Assembly (NCBI RefSeq): GCF_036825535.1
Contig: NZ_CP098812.1
Coordinates: 2,542,001 to 2,606,000, forward strand
DNA length: 64,000 nt
Reading direction: 5' to 3'
Origin: Parasalinivibrio latis
GTDB lineage: Bacteria; Pseudomonadota; Gammaproteobacteria; Enterobacterales; Vibrionaceae
The translations under genes and the position numbers were made by a program. This document shows, one piece after another, positions 43,281 to 52,275 of this stretch. Position 1 is the stretch's first letter. Each line of letters starts with the position of its first letter. The notes below the pieces were generated by a model that worked only from the letters and a program-made list of their open reading frames with translations, was not told where the DNA came from and searched no databases.

Positions 43281-46013
43281 CTAATATTCTTTGTTCCGGC
43301 TCATATACTGACTGGGGGTCTCCCCGTATTTAGCTTTAAACCGGGCGCCAAAGTAAGACAGTTCGTTAAAACCACACTCTTCCGCTACGTCAGAAACAAG
43401 GCAATTTTCGTTCAGCAATATCTCGGCAGCACGTTCAAGCCTGTACTGGGTTAAAAAGTCACGGAAAGTCTGTTTATAGACCTTCTGGAACCTACGCTGG
43501 ATACTTCGTTCTGACAGGTGCAGTCTACTTGCCAGTTCAGCCAGGGAAAATGCAGGATCAGAAAAGCGTTCACTGACAACAGTTTCAACCTGGCTCTGCC
43601 ATAGTGAGTACTGCAAGGCTTGAGTCTTATTACCCTCCCCTTCTGTTATCGGCAAAGGGGAAAGCGTTGATTCCAGAGGCAGGACTGCCTGGATGGTGCC
43701 AGATGAATCAGATACCTTTGGAAGGTATTGCTTTGCAGGTACATTGCTTTCAGTTCGCCGCAGTGTCCTTATTGAACGAGGACGGATTGCGGTTATCTCC
43801 TTGCTGGCCGCAACCGTATCCAACTGTTTTTGCAGGAATTCAGCATCATTAAGAGAAGACTGTACAGACTCTTCATGACTGATACCCGCTTCTTCATCTA
43901 TCTGCCTGCGATAAATGAACACACACAAAAGAACCCCACTCAGCAAGGTACCAAACCCAACCAGTATATAGAGAGGCACTATTGGCTCGGATTTAACGTT
44001 GAAAGTAACATCCGTATGGGCATAGGGTGGGACAGACTGGTGAATATGAAGCCTAAAATCCCCACTCTGGTCAGCAAGGTCTGTGATATGACCATGAGGT
44101 GCATGCTTCCATTCGGAAGCCCCGTTCTCACTCTCTACCTGGTATTTTATCCCGACATGGGGAAGTAACGGGTCAGATTGAATTACCAGTGTGTGTTCAA
44201 GTCCTTTTCGCAAAATAGGCCATGACTGCCTGTCATCTTGCGAATAAGGTGTCACATCAAATGAAGGGAGACGGGCCGACAGAATATCCCTCACCAAAGA
44301 GACTGGCGTTGAAGAAACCTCATCTTCAGAAACGGTTATCAGGGACTCACCAAAAATCCCGCATCTGTTTAATCTTTCAGACTTCCAGGATGTCCACTTT
44401 ACCCCGTTGAAAACAACGTTATTTGAATAAACAGCCCACAACCCCTGCCCTGGACTGGCTTTACATACCGGAATAGCATCAAGGGCAACTTCCTCCTGAA
44501 TTAATTCAGTCGAATCTTTAGCAAACTCCAACTTCCATTTTTGGCCCTGAGATTCAACATACATCCTATTAATGCCGTCAAAATAGATATTGTCGATCAC
44601 TCCCATTGAGGGCAAAAATCGGAAGAAGCTGCCATGAACATACTGGTACAACCCCTGGTTACTGCCGAGCCAAATACCGTAAAGTCCGGTGTCTACGAGT
44701 GACGAAATCTCTGTATTTGCCGCATCACCCTCGACCCAAAATGTATGCAAAGTATTTACCGTGCCAGTTTCAGGCCACCAGCGAAACAACTCACCGGTAC
44801 CGGTAAGCCACAATGTGTCAAAACCGTCAATAAACAGTTCATTGACATAGATATTATCAATTTGTGCAGGGACAGTTGTGTAAAGCCTTTCGAGAGTTAA
44901 TGTATCGAAAGAGTACAATCGTCCTGATATTGTTGCCCAAAGAACCGACTTTCTCTCAACCAGCGAAGTCACTTCTCCAGAAACGCGTACTTCAGCCAGC
45001 TGATTGAGGTACTGATCTGCACGGACAATCCTGCCTCCTCGAGCCCAGAATATACCATCTTCACCAATCAGGCTTATGGCTCCGTCACTCGGCAAAGAGC
45101 GGGACTTGGTCGGAATCAGGTTTGATAACCACATCGTCCGAACACCACGCTCATCTGACACCCATATCCTCCCGTACTCATCAATAACAGTGCTGGCAGT
45201 CGGGTCAAAAGCCGAGCTGAATGCCGGCTCTTCCATCTCATCAGGGTTCCAAACAAAAAGCCCCCGATCTGACACGATGAATAAGGTGTGGTTGTAAGAA
45301 AGTACATCCTGAATTTTCACACCGGTATAAACCGTTTTAATTTCAGTATGTTTATTTGATATAGCCGTCAGTTGGGAGTCCGAAGCTACGATTATGCCAT
45401 AGTCTGTAGCCCAAATACCGGTAATGGCATTTCTTGTAGGTAGTTTGACCTGTGAAAAACGCCCTTCTTCGAACTTGAATAAACTACGGTAGCTGGCAAT
45501 GTATACGTGTTTTCCTCTGCTGCCGAGAAAAGCAATTTCTTTAACAGGTACATCAATGGACGCCAGTTGGGCTCCTTCCTGCAAACTTTTTCCATCCACC
45601 CGGTATAGGGACTTGCCCGACGCCAGCCACAGGTAGCTATCTGTTGAAGAGAGCAACCATTTGCCAGAATGCGGCAGGTTTGCTGCAACGCCATTTTTTC
45701 CTGAACCAATGCTGAAATAGCGCAACTGGTTACGAACAACCTGATAAAGATCAGACTGATAGAAAACGGCCGGTATCGTGATGGAAGGCTGAATATCCGA
45801 CAGGTGTTTATCCCCGGCATAAACAGATTGGACAACACCTTCGCCGTCTACACTCCAAACCTTGCCGGCCTGCGTTACCAAGCGATAGCTTTCTGACTGG
45901 ATGACAGCGGAACTTTCAGGTGCAGCAACGACCGCAAATTCAGATAGCAGGGTAATGATGGCCGATATAAAGGCAAAAAGTACCATCCTTGGTTTTAGCC
46001 ATTTCATTAACAT
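43281..46013 (-). CDS. Membrane-spanning propeller-AraC one-component regulator
   Basis: About 910 residues. An N-terminal membrane anchor (VLFAFISAIITLLSEFAVVAA) is followed by a long predicted periplasmic region with repeated beta-propeller blades (GIWATDYGIIVAS, RIWVSDERGV, TLWLTGTGELFRWW, GIWLGSNQGLYQY). Next come a Y_Y_Y-like domain near 600-670, a second membrane segment (IVPLYILVGFGTLLSGVLLCVFIY) and a linker of about 125 residues. It ends in an AraC DNA-binding domain (FSLAELASRLHLSERSIQRRFQ; VSDVAEECGFNELSYFGARFKAKYGETPSQYM). No kinase or receiver domain is seen, unlike hybrid HTCS regulators. Start may be 46013 or 46007. Target genes are unknown. Confidence 0.85.
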   Translation of the reverse strand: MLMKWLKPRMVLFAFISAIITLLSEFAVVAAPESSAVIQSESYRLVTQAGKVWSVDGEGVVQSVYAGDKHLSDIQPSITIPAVFYQSDLYQVVRNQLRYFSIGSGKNGVAANLPHSGKWLLSSTDSYLWLASGKSLYRVDGKSLQEGAQLASIDVPVKEIAFLGSRGKHVYIASYRSLFKFEEGRFSQVKLPTRNAITGIWATDYGIIVASDSQLTAISNKHTEIKTVYTGVKIQDVLSYNHTLFIVSDRGLFVWNPDEMEEPAFSSAFDPTASTVIDEYGRIWVSDERGVRTMWLSNLIPTKSRSLPSDGAISLIGEDGIFWARGGRIVRADQYLNQLAEVRVSGEVTSLVERKSVLWATISGRLYSFDTLTLERLYTTVPAQIDNIYVNELFIDGFDTLWLTGTGELFRWWPETGTVNTLHTFWVEGDAANTEISSLVDTGLYGIWLGSNQGLYQYVHGSFFRFLPSMGVIDNIYFDGINRMYVESQGQKWKLEFAKDSTELIQEEVALDAIPVCKASPGQGLWAVYSNNVVFNGVKWTSWKSERLNRCGIFGESLITVSEDEVSSTPVSLVRDILSARLPSFDVTPYSQDDRQSWPILRKGLEHTLVIQSDPLLPHVGIKYQVESENGASEWKHAPHGHITDLADQSGDFRLHIHQSVPPYAHTDVTFNVKSEPIVPLYILVGFGTLLSGVLLCVFIYRRQIDEEAGISHEESVQSSLNDAEFLQKQLDTVAASKEITAIRPRSIRTLRRTESNVPAKQYLPKVSDSSGTIQAVLPLESTLSPLPITEGEGNKTQALQYSLWQSQVETVVSERFSDPAFSLAELASRLHLSERSIQRRFQKVYKQTFRDFLTQYRLERAAEILLNENCLVSDVAEECGFNELSYFGARFKAKYGETPSQYMSRNKEY

Positions 46014-46129
46014 GTTGCTCGATTCATTGCTGACGGATGTAAGTGGCGGGAAGAAAAACAACCTCAAGTCTGAGTTAGATAGCCCTTATATGCAATAACG
46101 CGCATTTCGCAGTGAGAATCGATTCACAA

Positions 46130-46163
46130 TAAAAAAAGCCCTCCCAGGATTACCCGGAAGGGC
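46130..46163 (-). terminator. Terminator of mepM
   Basis: Minus-strand stem GCCCTTCC/GGGAGGGC followed by T7, about 20 bases past the mepM stop. Confidence 0.9.
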
Positions 46164-46181
46164 AATAACTATTCACGAAGT

Positions 46182-47543
46182 TCAGCTGTTGAGATCTGTT
46201 TCCAGACGTTGCTTACTGGCCAACGCTTCAGCTTCATAAGCATTCAACTGAGATCTTGGTACCGGGCTTGCCTGAGGCAGGCTGACCGTCATCGGATTCA
46301 CCGGCCTGTTGTTTTTATGAAGTTCATAGTGCAAGTGCGGTCCGGTTGAACGGCCGGTATTTCCACTCAGGGCGATCTTCTGCCCCATTTTCACGTGTTG
46401 TCCCGGTTTAACCAGAATCTTCGAAAGGTGAAGATAACGGGTAATATATTCACGTCCGTGCTTGATTACCACGAAGTTACCGGCCAGTCTGTGGTGCTGT
46501 GCCTTAACCACTACACCATCACCGGTAGCAAGAACCGGCGTGCCCAATGGCACCGCAAAGTCAGTTCCGTTGTGCGGAGCGATTCTTCCGGTAATCGGGT
46601 GATGACGATGCGGGTTGAATGATGAGCTTATCCGGTAACGTTTTGCTGTCGGTAGCCGGTTGAATGCACGTTGCAAACTGTGACCATCGGCATCGTAGAA
46701 CTTACCGTCTTTATTACGGTGAATAAAAATCTGATCATTTCCTGATTGATACAGCAATGACTGGACGTCACCTGAGCCAACCGGATCACCGTCTATGTAT
46801 TCACGTGACAGTTCCACTGCAAATTTATCGCCTTTGCGAGCCTGGCGACCGAGATCAAAACGCCACTGCAATGCCTTGACCAGTGTTTGAATCTGGTTTG
46901 GCGTCAAACCTGCAGATCGGGCTTGCTGGTAAAAGCTCGACGTGACACGGCCAGCAAGAATGACCGGGCGAAATTCACCCTTGGCAATATCCTGCTCGTG
47001 GTTAATCTTATCGTTCGCAAAGGAATAAATATCCTTGGTTTTGCGGTCACGCTGGATGGTTAATGACTCCAGTTCACCCTTTTTGTCCAAGGTCCAGCTC
47101 AGGTCCTGGCCAACTCTCAAGCCAGCAACATCCGGGTAGGCCTTGGTCAAATCGTAGAGTTCGCTGTTGGATATCCCATATTGGGAAAAGATTGAACTGA
47201 GAGACTCGCCACTTGATACGGTATGGCTGTGTTGAACAACTTTGTCTTCGCTAAGTTGTTTATCCAGGTCATCTTTCGGCACACTGAGCGCAGGGTCATC
47301 AGGCGCTATGTTTTCACCTACTGGCTCACTGTCAATGTTAGCCAGAGGGACTTTTGCGCTGTCGGCCAGATTGATATCAACCCGGCCCCGGTGTTCAGTA
47401 CCGATATTAGGAGTAGAAAAGAGAGAATGTTCTGGCTGCCAGATAACTGCTGCACCTACAACCAGTCCAAGTGAAATAAGTATCCGTTTCTTGTTTAAAG
47501 GTAATCTTCGCGTCAATGCAATGAGATTTTCGCGATCGCTCAT
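46182..47543 (-). CDS. mepM: Murein DD-endopeptidase MepM (M23 family)
   Basis: Cuts D-Ala-mDAP cross-links to allow cell wall growth. About 453 residues: an N-terminal membrane anchor (KRILISLGLVVGAAVIW), a LysM-type region (SGESLSSIFSQYGISNSELYDL), an OapA-like segment and the zinc peptidase domain (HNGTDFAVPLGTPVLATGDGVV; GRSTGPHLHYELHKN). The ATG at 47543 overlaps the znuA stop (ATGA), so I prefer it to the ATG three codons upstream. Adjacency to znuA is conserved and probably gives zinc-linked expression. Confidence 0.94.
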   Translation of the reverse strand: MSDRENLIALTRRLPLNKKRILISLGLVVGAAVIWQPEHSLFSTPNIGTEHRGRVDINLADSAKVPLANIDSEPVGENIAPDDPALSVPKDDLDKQLSEDKVVQHSHTVSSGESLSSIFSQYGISNSELYDLTKAYPDVAGLRVGQDLSWTLDKKGELESLTIQRDRKTKDIYSFANDKINHEQDIAKGEFRPVILAGRVTSSFYQQARSAGLTPNQIQTLVKALQWRFDLGRQARKGDKFAVELSREYIDGDPVGSGDVQSLLYQSGNDQIFIHRNKDGKFYDADGHSLQRAFNRLPTAKRYRISSSFNPHRHHPITGRIAPHNGTDFAVPLGTPVLATGDGVVVKAQHHRLAGNFVVIKHGREYITRYLHLSKILVKPGQHVKMGQKIALSGNTGRSTGPHLHYELHKNNRPVNPMTVSLPQASPVPRSQLNAYEAEALASKQRLETDLNS

Positions 47544-48415
47544 TGCAGGCACTCCGCGAACTGCTTACCCATGTTTCGGATAAAGCCAGGGTAATCCCCA
47601 TTGTAATCGGTCGCGACAGGATCAAGTGTTGATATTTTTATTTTCATGCCTTGGGTAATACTGTTTACGACACGTGGGTTGAACTGCGGCTCGGTAAAAA
47701 TACACGAAGCCTTTTTGTCCTCAAGCGCGTGTCGGATTTTATTCAGGGTCCTTGCACCGGGGCGACGATCAGGGCTTACCGTGAAATGCCCGGCCTGAGT
47801 AAGACCATAGAAATCTTCAAAATATCCATAAGCGTCGTGAAAAACGAAATATCCCTTTCCTTTAACCGGCTCTAGCATCAACTTGACGTCGTTGTCGGCG
47901 CGGTGGAGGCGCATTGTAAAGTCTTCGAGGTTTTGTTGGTAGCTTTGTTTATTCGCTGGATCAATGTTTATTAACGCTTCAGTAATGGCACTCGCCGCAA
48001 CTTCTGCCTGAGCTGGGCCTAACCAAACATGCGGATCAACCGAGCCATGATGATGCCCGTCATGATCATGGTGCTCATCAGCATCAAACTCTCTGAGCTT
48101 CATTCCATCGATTGCAGTTAACTGAACACTATGAGGTTTTCGAGCGACCAAGTCTGACAGAAACATCTCAAGCCCCGGCCCAACCCAAACCACCAGGTCA
48201 GCATCATCCAATTGGCGTACATCCGATGGACGCAGGGCATAGTCATGCGGAGAGGCGCCGGCTGGCAACAGGGTTTGATTGGTCGCAACCCCTTTCACCA
48301 AATCATTAACTATCAGTGATACAGGCTTGATCGTTGTAACAACCTGGATTTGGTTTGCATAGGAAGCAATAGGAAACGTTGCACATAACAGCAACCACAA
48401 CAGCAACTTTTTCAT
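47540..48415 (-). CDS. znuA: High-affinity zinc ABC transporter, binding protein
   Basis: Periplasmic zinc receptor. The 291-residue protein has a signal peptide (MKKLLLWLLLCATFPIASYA), the metal-binding His in GASPHDYALRPSD, a charged His-rich loop (DADEHHDHDGHHHGSVDPHVWLGP) and later ligands in VFHDAYGYFE and FTEPQFNP. It is divergent from znuCB across a 77-base gap containing a Zur box. Confidence 0.96.
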   Translation of the reverse strand: MKKLLLWLLLCATFPIASYANQIQVVTTIKPVSLIVNDLVKGVATNQTLLPAGASPHDYALRPSDVRQLDDADLVVWVGPGLEMFLSDLVARKPHSVQLTAIDGMKLREFDADEHHDHDGHHHGSVDPHVWLGPAQAEVAASAITEALINIDPANKQSYQQNLEDFTMRLHRADNDVKLMLEPVKGKGYFVFHDAYGYFEDFYGLTQAGHFTVSPDRRPGARTLNKIRHALEDKKASCIFTEPQFNPRVVNSITQGMKIKISTLDPVATDYNGDYPGFIRNMGKQFAECLQ

Positions 48416-48452
48416 TTACCAGCCTAATTTCTTTCTTCATACCATGGGCCCG

Positions 48453-48474
48453 GAATGTTATATTATAACAATTC
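48453..48474. promoter_or_regulatory. Zur box between znuA and znuC
   Basis: GAATGTTATATTATAACAATTC is nearly palindromic and matches the gamma-proteobacterial Zur consensus GAAATGTTATANTATAACATTTC closely. Its central position allows control of both divergent units. Confidence 0.9.
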
Positions 48475-48492
48475 AATGATCAAATTTGCTGG

Positions 48493-49272
48493 ATGTTTAT
48501 GCCTTCCCCTTTGATTGAACTAGACCAAGTCACTGTCACTTTCAGTGGCAGGCATGTACTTGATGCCGTCAGCTTTAAGCTGACTAAGGGAAAAATCACG
48601 ACATTAATAGGCCCTAATGGGGCTGGGAAGTCGACACTGGTAAAAACAGTAATTGGCCTGACAAAGCCGTCTCAAGGCAAAGTAACCCGGAAGAAAGGGT
48701 TACGGATCGGTTACGTACCACAAAAATTGAAACTCAATGATTCCATGCCAATTACCGTTGAGCGATTCCTCAAGCTCAGCGGCATCAAAAAACAAGCTGA
48801 AATCAATGACGCCTTGGAAATTGTTGGTGCAGGGAAATTATTCCATTCAAGTATGCATACCCTTTCCGGTGGTGAAACTCAGCGCGTACTCCTTGCCCGG
48901 GCGATTTTGAAAAAGCCCGAATTGCTGGTACTTGATGAGCCGGTACAAGGTGTAGATGTTAACGGACAACTCGCGATGTACAGCCTGATTGAATCACTTC
49001 GTCATACGCTGGGTTGTGCGATTTTAATGGTCTCTCACGACCTTCATCTGGTGATGGCGAAAACCGATGAAGTTATTTGTCTCCAACACCATGTCTGCTG
49101 TAGTGGCGCGCCTGAGGCTATCTCCAACCATCCATCATATATCGCCCTTTTTGGACGTAATGAGAGCGAGCAGTTAGCGTTGTACCACCACCATCACAAC
49201 CATAACCATGATCTGAGCGGAAGTCCCCTCGGTCCATGTCAGCATACCCACAAGGAACGACACCGTGCCTGA
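48493..49272 (+). CDS. znuC: Zinc ABC transporter, ATPase
   Basis: Energises zinc import with ZnuB. The 259 residues have Walker A (GPNGAGKSTLV), the signature LSGGETQRVLLARAI and Walker B (LLVLDEPVQGVD). The C-terminus is rich in histidine (YHHHHNHNHD), a possible metal-sensing tail. The start may be the first ATG or the one two codons later. It overlaps znuB by 8 bases. Confidence 0.96.
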   Translation: MFMPSPLIELDQVTVTFSGRHVLDAVSFKLTKGKITTLIGPNGAGKSTLVKTVIGLTKPSQGKVTRKKGLRIGYVPQKLKLNDSMPITVERFLKLSGIKKQAEINDALEIVGAGKLFHSSMHTLSGGETQRVLLARAILKKPELLVLDEPVQGVDVNGQLAMYSLIESLRHTLGCAILMVSHDLHLVMAKTDEVICLQHHVCCSGAPEAISNHPSYIALFGRNESEQLALYHHHHNHNHDLSGSPLGPCQHTHKERHRA

Positions 49273-50050
49273 ATTGTTGATTGCCCCTTTACTGGCCGGA
49301 TTGTCAATTGCTGTTGCTGCGGGCCCTCTCGGCTCTTTTGTCGTCTGGAGGCGCATGGCTTATTTTGGTGATACACTCGCCCACGCCTCGCTGCTTGGTG
49401 TTGCCCTTGGCGTCCTTTTGAATATCAACATTAACCTTGCCCTGGTTGTCTGCTGCTTGGGACTCGCTCTTATTCTGGTAAGCCTTCAGCGTCAGCAACT
49501 GGTTGCCACTGACACACTGCTTGGCATTCTTGCCCATTCTTCACTGTCCCTTGGCCTGGTCGCTATCAGCTTTTTCGATAATGTCAGGGTTGACCTCATG
49601 GCTTACCTCTTTGGTGATTTATTAGCGGTGGACCAAAATGACGTCCTGATGATTGGTGCCGGTGCTGTGGTCATGCTGGGGCTTCTTGCCTGGTTGTGGC
49701 GTCCGTTGCTTTCCATGACTATCAATGAAGAAATGGCAAGGGTCGAAGGAGTAAATGTTGAGGCGATGCGCTTGATCCTGATGTTGATGATAGGCTTGGT
49801 TATTGCGCTCGCCATGAAGTTTGTCGGCGCACTTATCATTACATCATTGCTGATTATCCCACCCGCAATCGCAAGACGTTTCTCGACAAGCCCTGAACAA
49901 ATGGCGGTGAATGCAAGTGTCGCCGGCATGCTTGCGGTGATTTCCGGCCTTTGGCTTTCCTGGAACTATGATACCCCGGCGGGACCTTCAGTTGTTGTTT
50001 CTGCTGCTTCCCTGTTTATCATCAGCCAGTTGAAAAAAGCCGAACAGTAA
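49265..50050 (+). CDS. znuB: Zinc ABC transporter, permease
   Basis: Membrane channel for zinc. The 261-residue ABC-3 family protein has about eight hydrophobic segments, GSFVVWRRMAYFGDTLAHASLLGVALG and SLLIIPPAIARRFSTSPEQM. Translation starts at GTG inside znuC. A shared terminator follows. Confidence 0.96.
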   Translation: MPELLIAPLLAGLSIAVAAGPLGSFVVWRRMAYFGDTLAHASLLGVALGVLLNININLALVVCCLGLALILVSLQRQQLVATDTLLGILAHSSLSLGLVAISFFDNVRVDLMAYLFGDLLAVDQNDVLMIGAGAVVMLGLLAWLWRPLLSMTINEEMARVEGVNVEAMRLILMLMIGLVIALAMKFVGALIITSLLIIPPAIARRFSTSPEQMAVNASVAGMLAVISGLWLSWNYDTPAGPSVVVSAASLFIISQLKKAEQ

Positions 50051-50085
50051 GAAATCCTGTTCCAAGGCAATACAGATTTGACATT

Positions 50086-50114
50086 AAAAAGGGCTGCCAA
50101 TGGGCAGCCCTTTT
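50086..50114. terminator. Bidirectional terminator between znuB and sucD
   Basis: Perfect 13-base stem AAAAAGGGCTGCC/GGGCAGCCCTTTT (last pair aside) with loop AAT between converging genes. Confidence 0.93.
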
Positions 50115-50131
50115 GCGAATCGGTTTGTCTA

Positions 50132-51004
50132 TTACCAACCCGTTTTGGTACGAATCGCTTTACCGATATCAGCCAAGCTTCGAACCGTCGTCACACCGGC
50201 ATCTTCCAGCGCAGCAAACTTCTCGTCTGCTGTACCTTTACCACCAGAGATGATTGCACCGGCATGGCCCATACGCTTGCCCGGAGGTGCAGTCACACCG
50301 GCAATGTAAGACACAACCGGCTTGGTGACATTGGCTTTGATGTATGCTGCAGCTTCTTCTTCTGCAGTACCACCGATTTCACCAATCATCACGATAGCTT
50401 CGGTAGCCGGATCCTTTTCAAACATCTCAAGGATGTCGATAAAGTTTGAACCCGGAATTGGGTCACCGCCGATGCCGACACAGGTGGACTGACCGAAACC
50501 TTCATCAGTTGTCTGCTTAACTGCTTCATAGGTAAGCGTACCGGAACGGGAAACGATACCCACTTTACCCGGCTTGTGGATGTGGCCAGGCATGATACCG
50601 ATCTTACACTCACCCGGAGTAATAACACCTGGGCAGTTCGGACCAATCATACGGGTACCGGTTTCTTCCAGCTTGGCTTTCACATAAAGCATATCCAGCG
50701 TTGGGATACCTTCTGTGATACATACCACCAGCTCGATACCAGCATCGACAGCTTCCAGGATTGCATCTTTACAGAAAGGTGCTGGAACGTAGATAACTGA
50801 TGCAGTCGCACCTGTTGCTTCTACTGCTTCGGCTACCGTATTGAACACTGGCAGACCCAGGTGCTCAGTGCCGCCTTTACCCGGAGACACACCACCGACC
50901 ATTTGAGTACCGTAAGCAACAGCCTGCTCAGAGTGGAAAGTACCCTGACCACCGGTGAAACCCTGGCAGATAACCTTGGTATCTTTGTTGATCAAAATAG
51001 ACAT
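50132..51004 (-). CDS. sucD: Succinyl-CoA synthetase alpha subunit
   Basis: Catalyses substrate-level phosphorylation, succinyl-CoA to succinate. The 290 residues contain the CoA-binding Rossmann fold (GFTGGQGTFHSEQAVAYGTQMVGGVSPGKGG) and the phosphohistidine in GHAGAIISGGKGTA. Last gene of sdhCDAB-sucABCD; its start overlaps the sucC stop by one base. Confidence 0.98.
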   Translation of the reverse strand: MSILINKDTKVICQGFTGGQGTFHSEQAVAYGTQMVGGVSPGKGGTEHLGLPVFNTVAEAVEATGATASVIYVPAPFCKDAILEAVDAGIELVVCITEGIPTLDMLYVKAKLEETGTRMIGPNCPGVITPGECKIGIMPGHIHKPGKVGIVSRSGTLTYEAVKQTTDEGFGQSTCVGIGGDPIPGSNFIDILEMFEKDPATEAIVMIGEIGGTAEEEAAAYIKANVTKPVVSYIAGVTAPPGKRMGHAGAIISGGKGTADEKFAALEDAGVTTVRSLADIGKAIRTKTGW

Positions 51005-52170
51005 TATTTGCCCTCCGCTGCAGCTACAACTTTTTCTGCTGCTTCTGTCAGTGAAGTTGCAGCAATAATGTTCAAACCGCTGTCTGCCAGTTTCTTAGCG
51101 CCCAGTTCTGCGTTGTTACCTTCAAGGCGCACAACAACAGGAACCTTAACACCCACTTCTTCAACAGCACCGATAATACCGTCTGCAATTAGATCACAGC
51201 GTACGATACCACCGAAAATGTTAACCAGAACGGCTTGTACATTGTCGTCGGAGAGAATGATCTTAAATGCTTCAGTAACACGCTCTTTCGTCGCGCCACC
51301 ACCAACATCCAGGAAGTTTGCAGGGCTGCCGCCATGCAGGTTTACGATGTCCATGGTTCCCATGGCAAGGCCTGCACCGTTAACCATGCAACCGATGTTG
51401 CCATCAAGCGCAACATAGTTCAGTTCCCACTGTGCTGCGTGCGCTTCACGCTCGTCATCCTGGGAAGGATCGTGCATGTCGCGAATTTGTGGTTGACGGT
51501 ATACTGCGTTGCTGTCGATAACCAGTTTGGCATCGAGGCAGTGCAGTTCGTCCGTAGCGGTAATAACGAGAGGGTTAACTTCCACCAGCGCAACGTCACG
51601 CTCAAGGATCAGTGTGGCAAGTCCCATATAAATATTGGTGAACTGACGAACTTGGGCACCTTTCAGGCCAAGTTTAAAGGCCAGTTGACGCCCTTGGAAT
51701 GGCTGAGGGCCAGTAAGCGGATCCAACGCAACCTTGTGGATCAGCTCAGGGGTCTCTTCTGCGACTTTCTCAATTTCCACGCCACCTTCAGTTGATGCCA
51801 TGAAAACAACTCGCTGGGTACCACGGTCTACAACCGCCCCCAGATACAGCTCTTTTGCGATATCTGTGCATGACTCAACCAGAATTTTGCTGACCGGCTG
51901 ACCGTTAGCATCCGTCTGATAAGTCACCAGATTTTTACCCAACCAGTTTTGGGCGAAATCCTTAATTTCTTCCTTGCTTTTAACCAGCTTTACGCCACCG
52001 GCTTTACCACGTCCACCTGCGTGAACCTGACATTTGACGACCCACTGGTCCCCACCGATTTTATCCGCGGCCGCTGCGGCTTCCTGAGGAGTATCACAGG
52101 CATACCCTTCGGATACGGGCAGACCATATTCAGCAAATAGCTGCTTTGACTGATATTCGTGCAGATTCAT
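51004..52170 (-). CDS. sucC: Succinyl-CoA synthetase beta subunit
   Basis: ATP-grasp subunit of the same enzyme. The 388 residues start MNLHEYQSKQLFAEYGLPV and have KCQVHAGGRGKAGGVKL, EVNPLVIT and the C-terminal NIFGGIVRCDLIADGII and VPVVVRLEGNN segments. It lies 105 bases downstream of sucB with a stem-loop in the gap. Confidence 0.98.
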   Translation of the reverse strand: MNLHEYQSKQLFAEYGLPVSEGYACDTPQEAAAAADKIGGDQWVVKCQVHAGGRGKAGGVKLVKSKEEIKDFAQNWLGKNLVTYQTDANGQPVSKILVESCTDIAKELYLGAVVDRGTQRVVFMASTEGGVEIEKVAEETPELIHKVALDPLTGPQPFQGRQLAFKLGLKGAQVRQFTNIYMGLATLILERDVALVEVNPLVITATDELHCLDAKLVIDSNAVYRQPQIRDMHDPSQDDEREAHAAQWELNYVALDGNIGCMVNGAGLAMGTMDIVNLHGGSPANFLDVGGGATKERVTEAFKIILSDDNVQAVLVNIFGGIVRCDLIADGIIGAVEEVGVKVPVVVRLEGNNAELGAKKLADSGLNIIAATSLTEAAEKVVAAAEGK

Positions 52171-52225
52171 GATGCTCTATCCGTGTTCTAGTCCATGTAG
52201 TGATTATCTTTACTTTCCACGTATC

Positions 52226-52244
52226 GGGGGCCTCATGTGCCCCC
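52226..52244 (-). other. Stem-loop between sucB and sucC
   Basis: Perfect GGGGGC/GCCCCC stem with a 7-base loop in the sucB-sucC gap. On the minus strand no T-run follows, so it probably marks mRNA processing or stability rather than termination. Confidence 0.5.
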
Positions 52245-52275
52245 TTTTATTTTGGGCTTCCGCCTATGCTGATTT

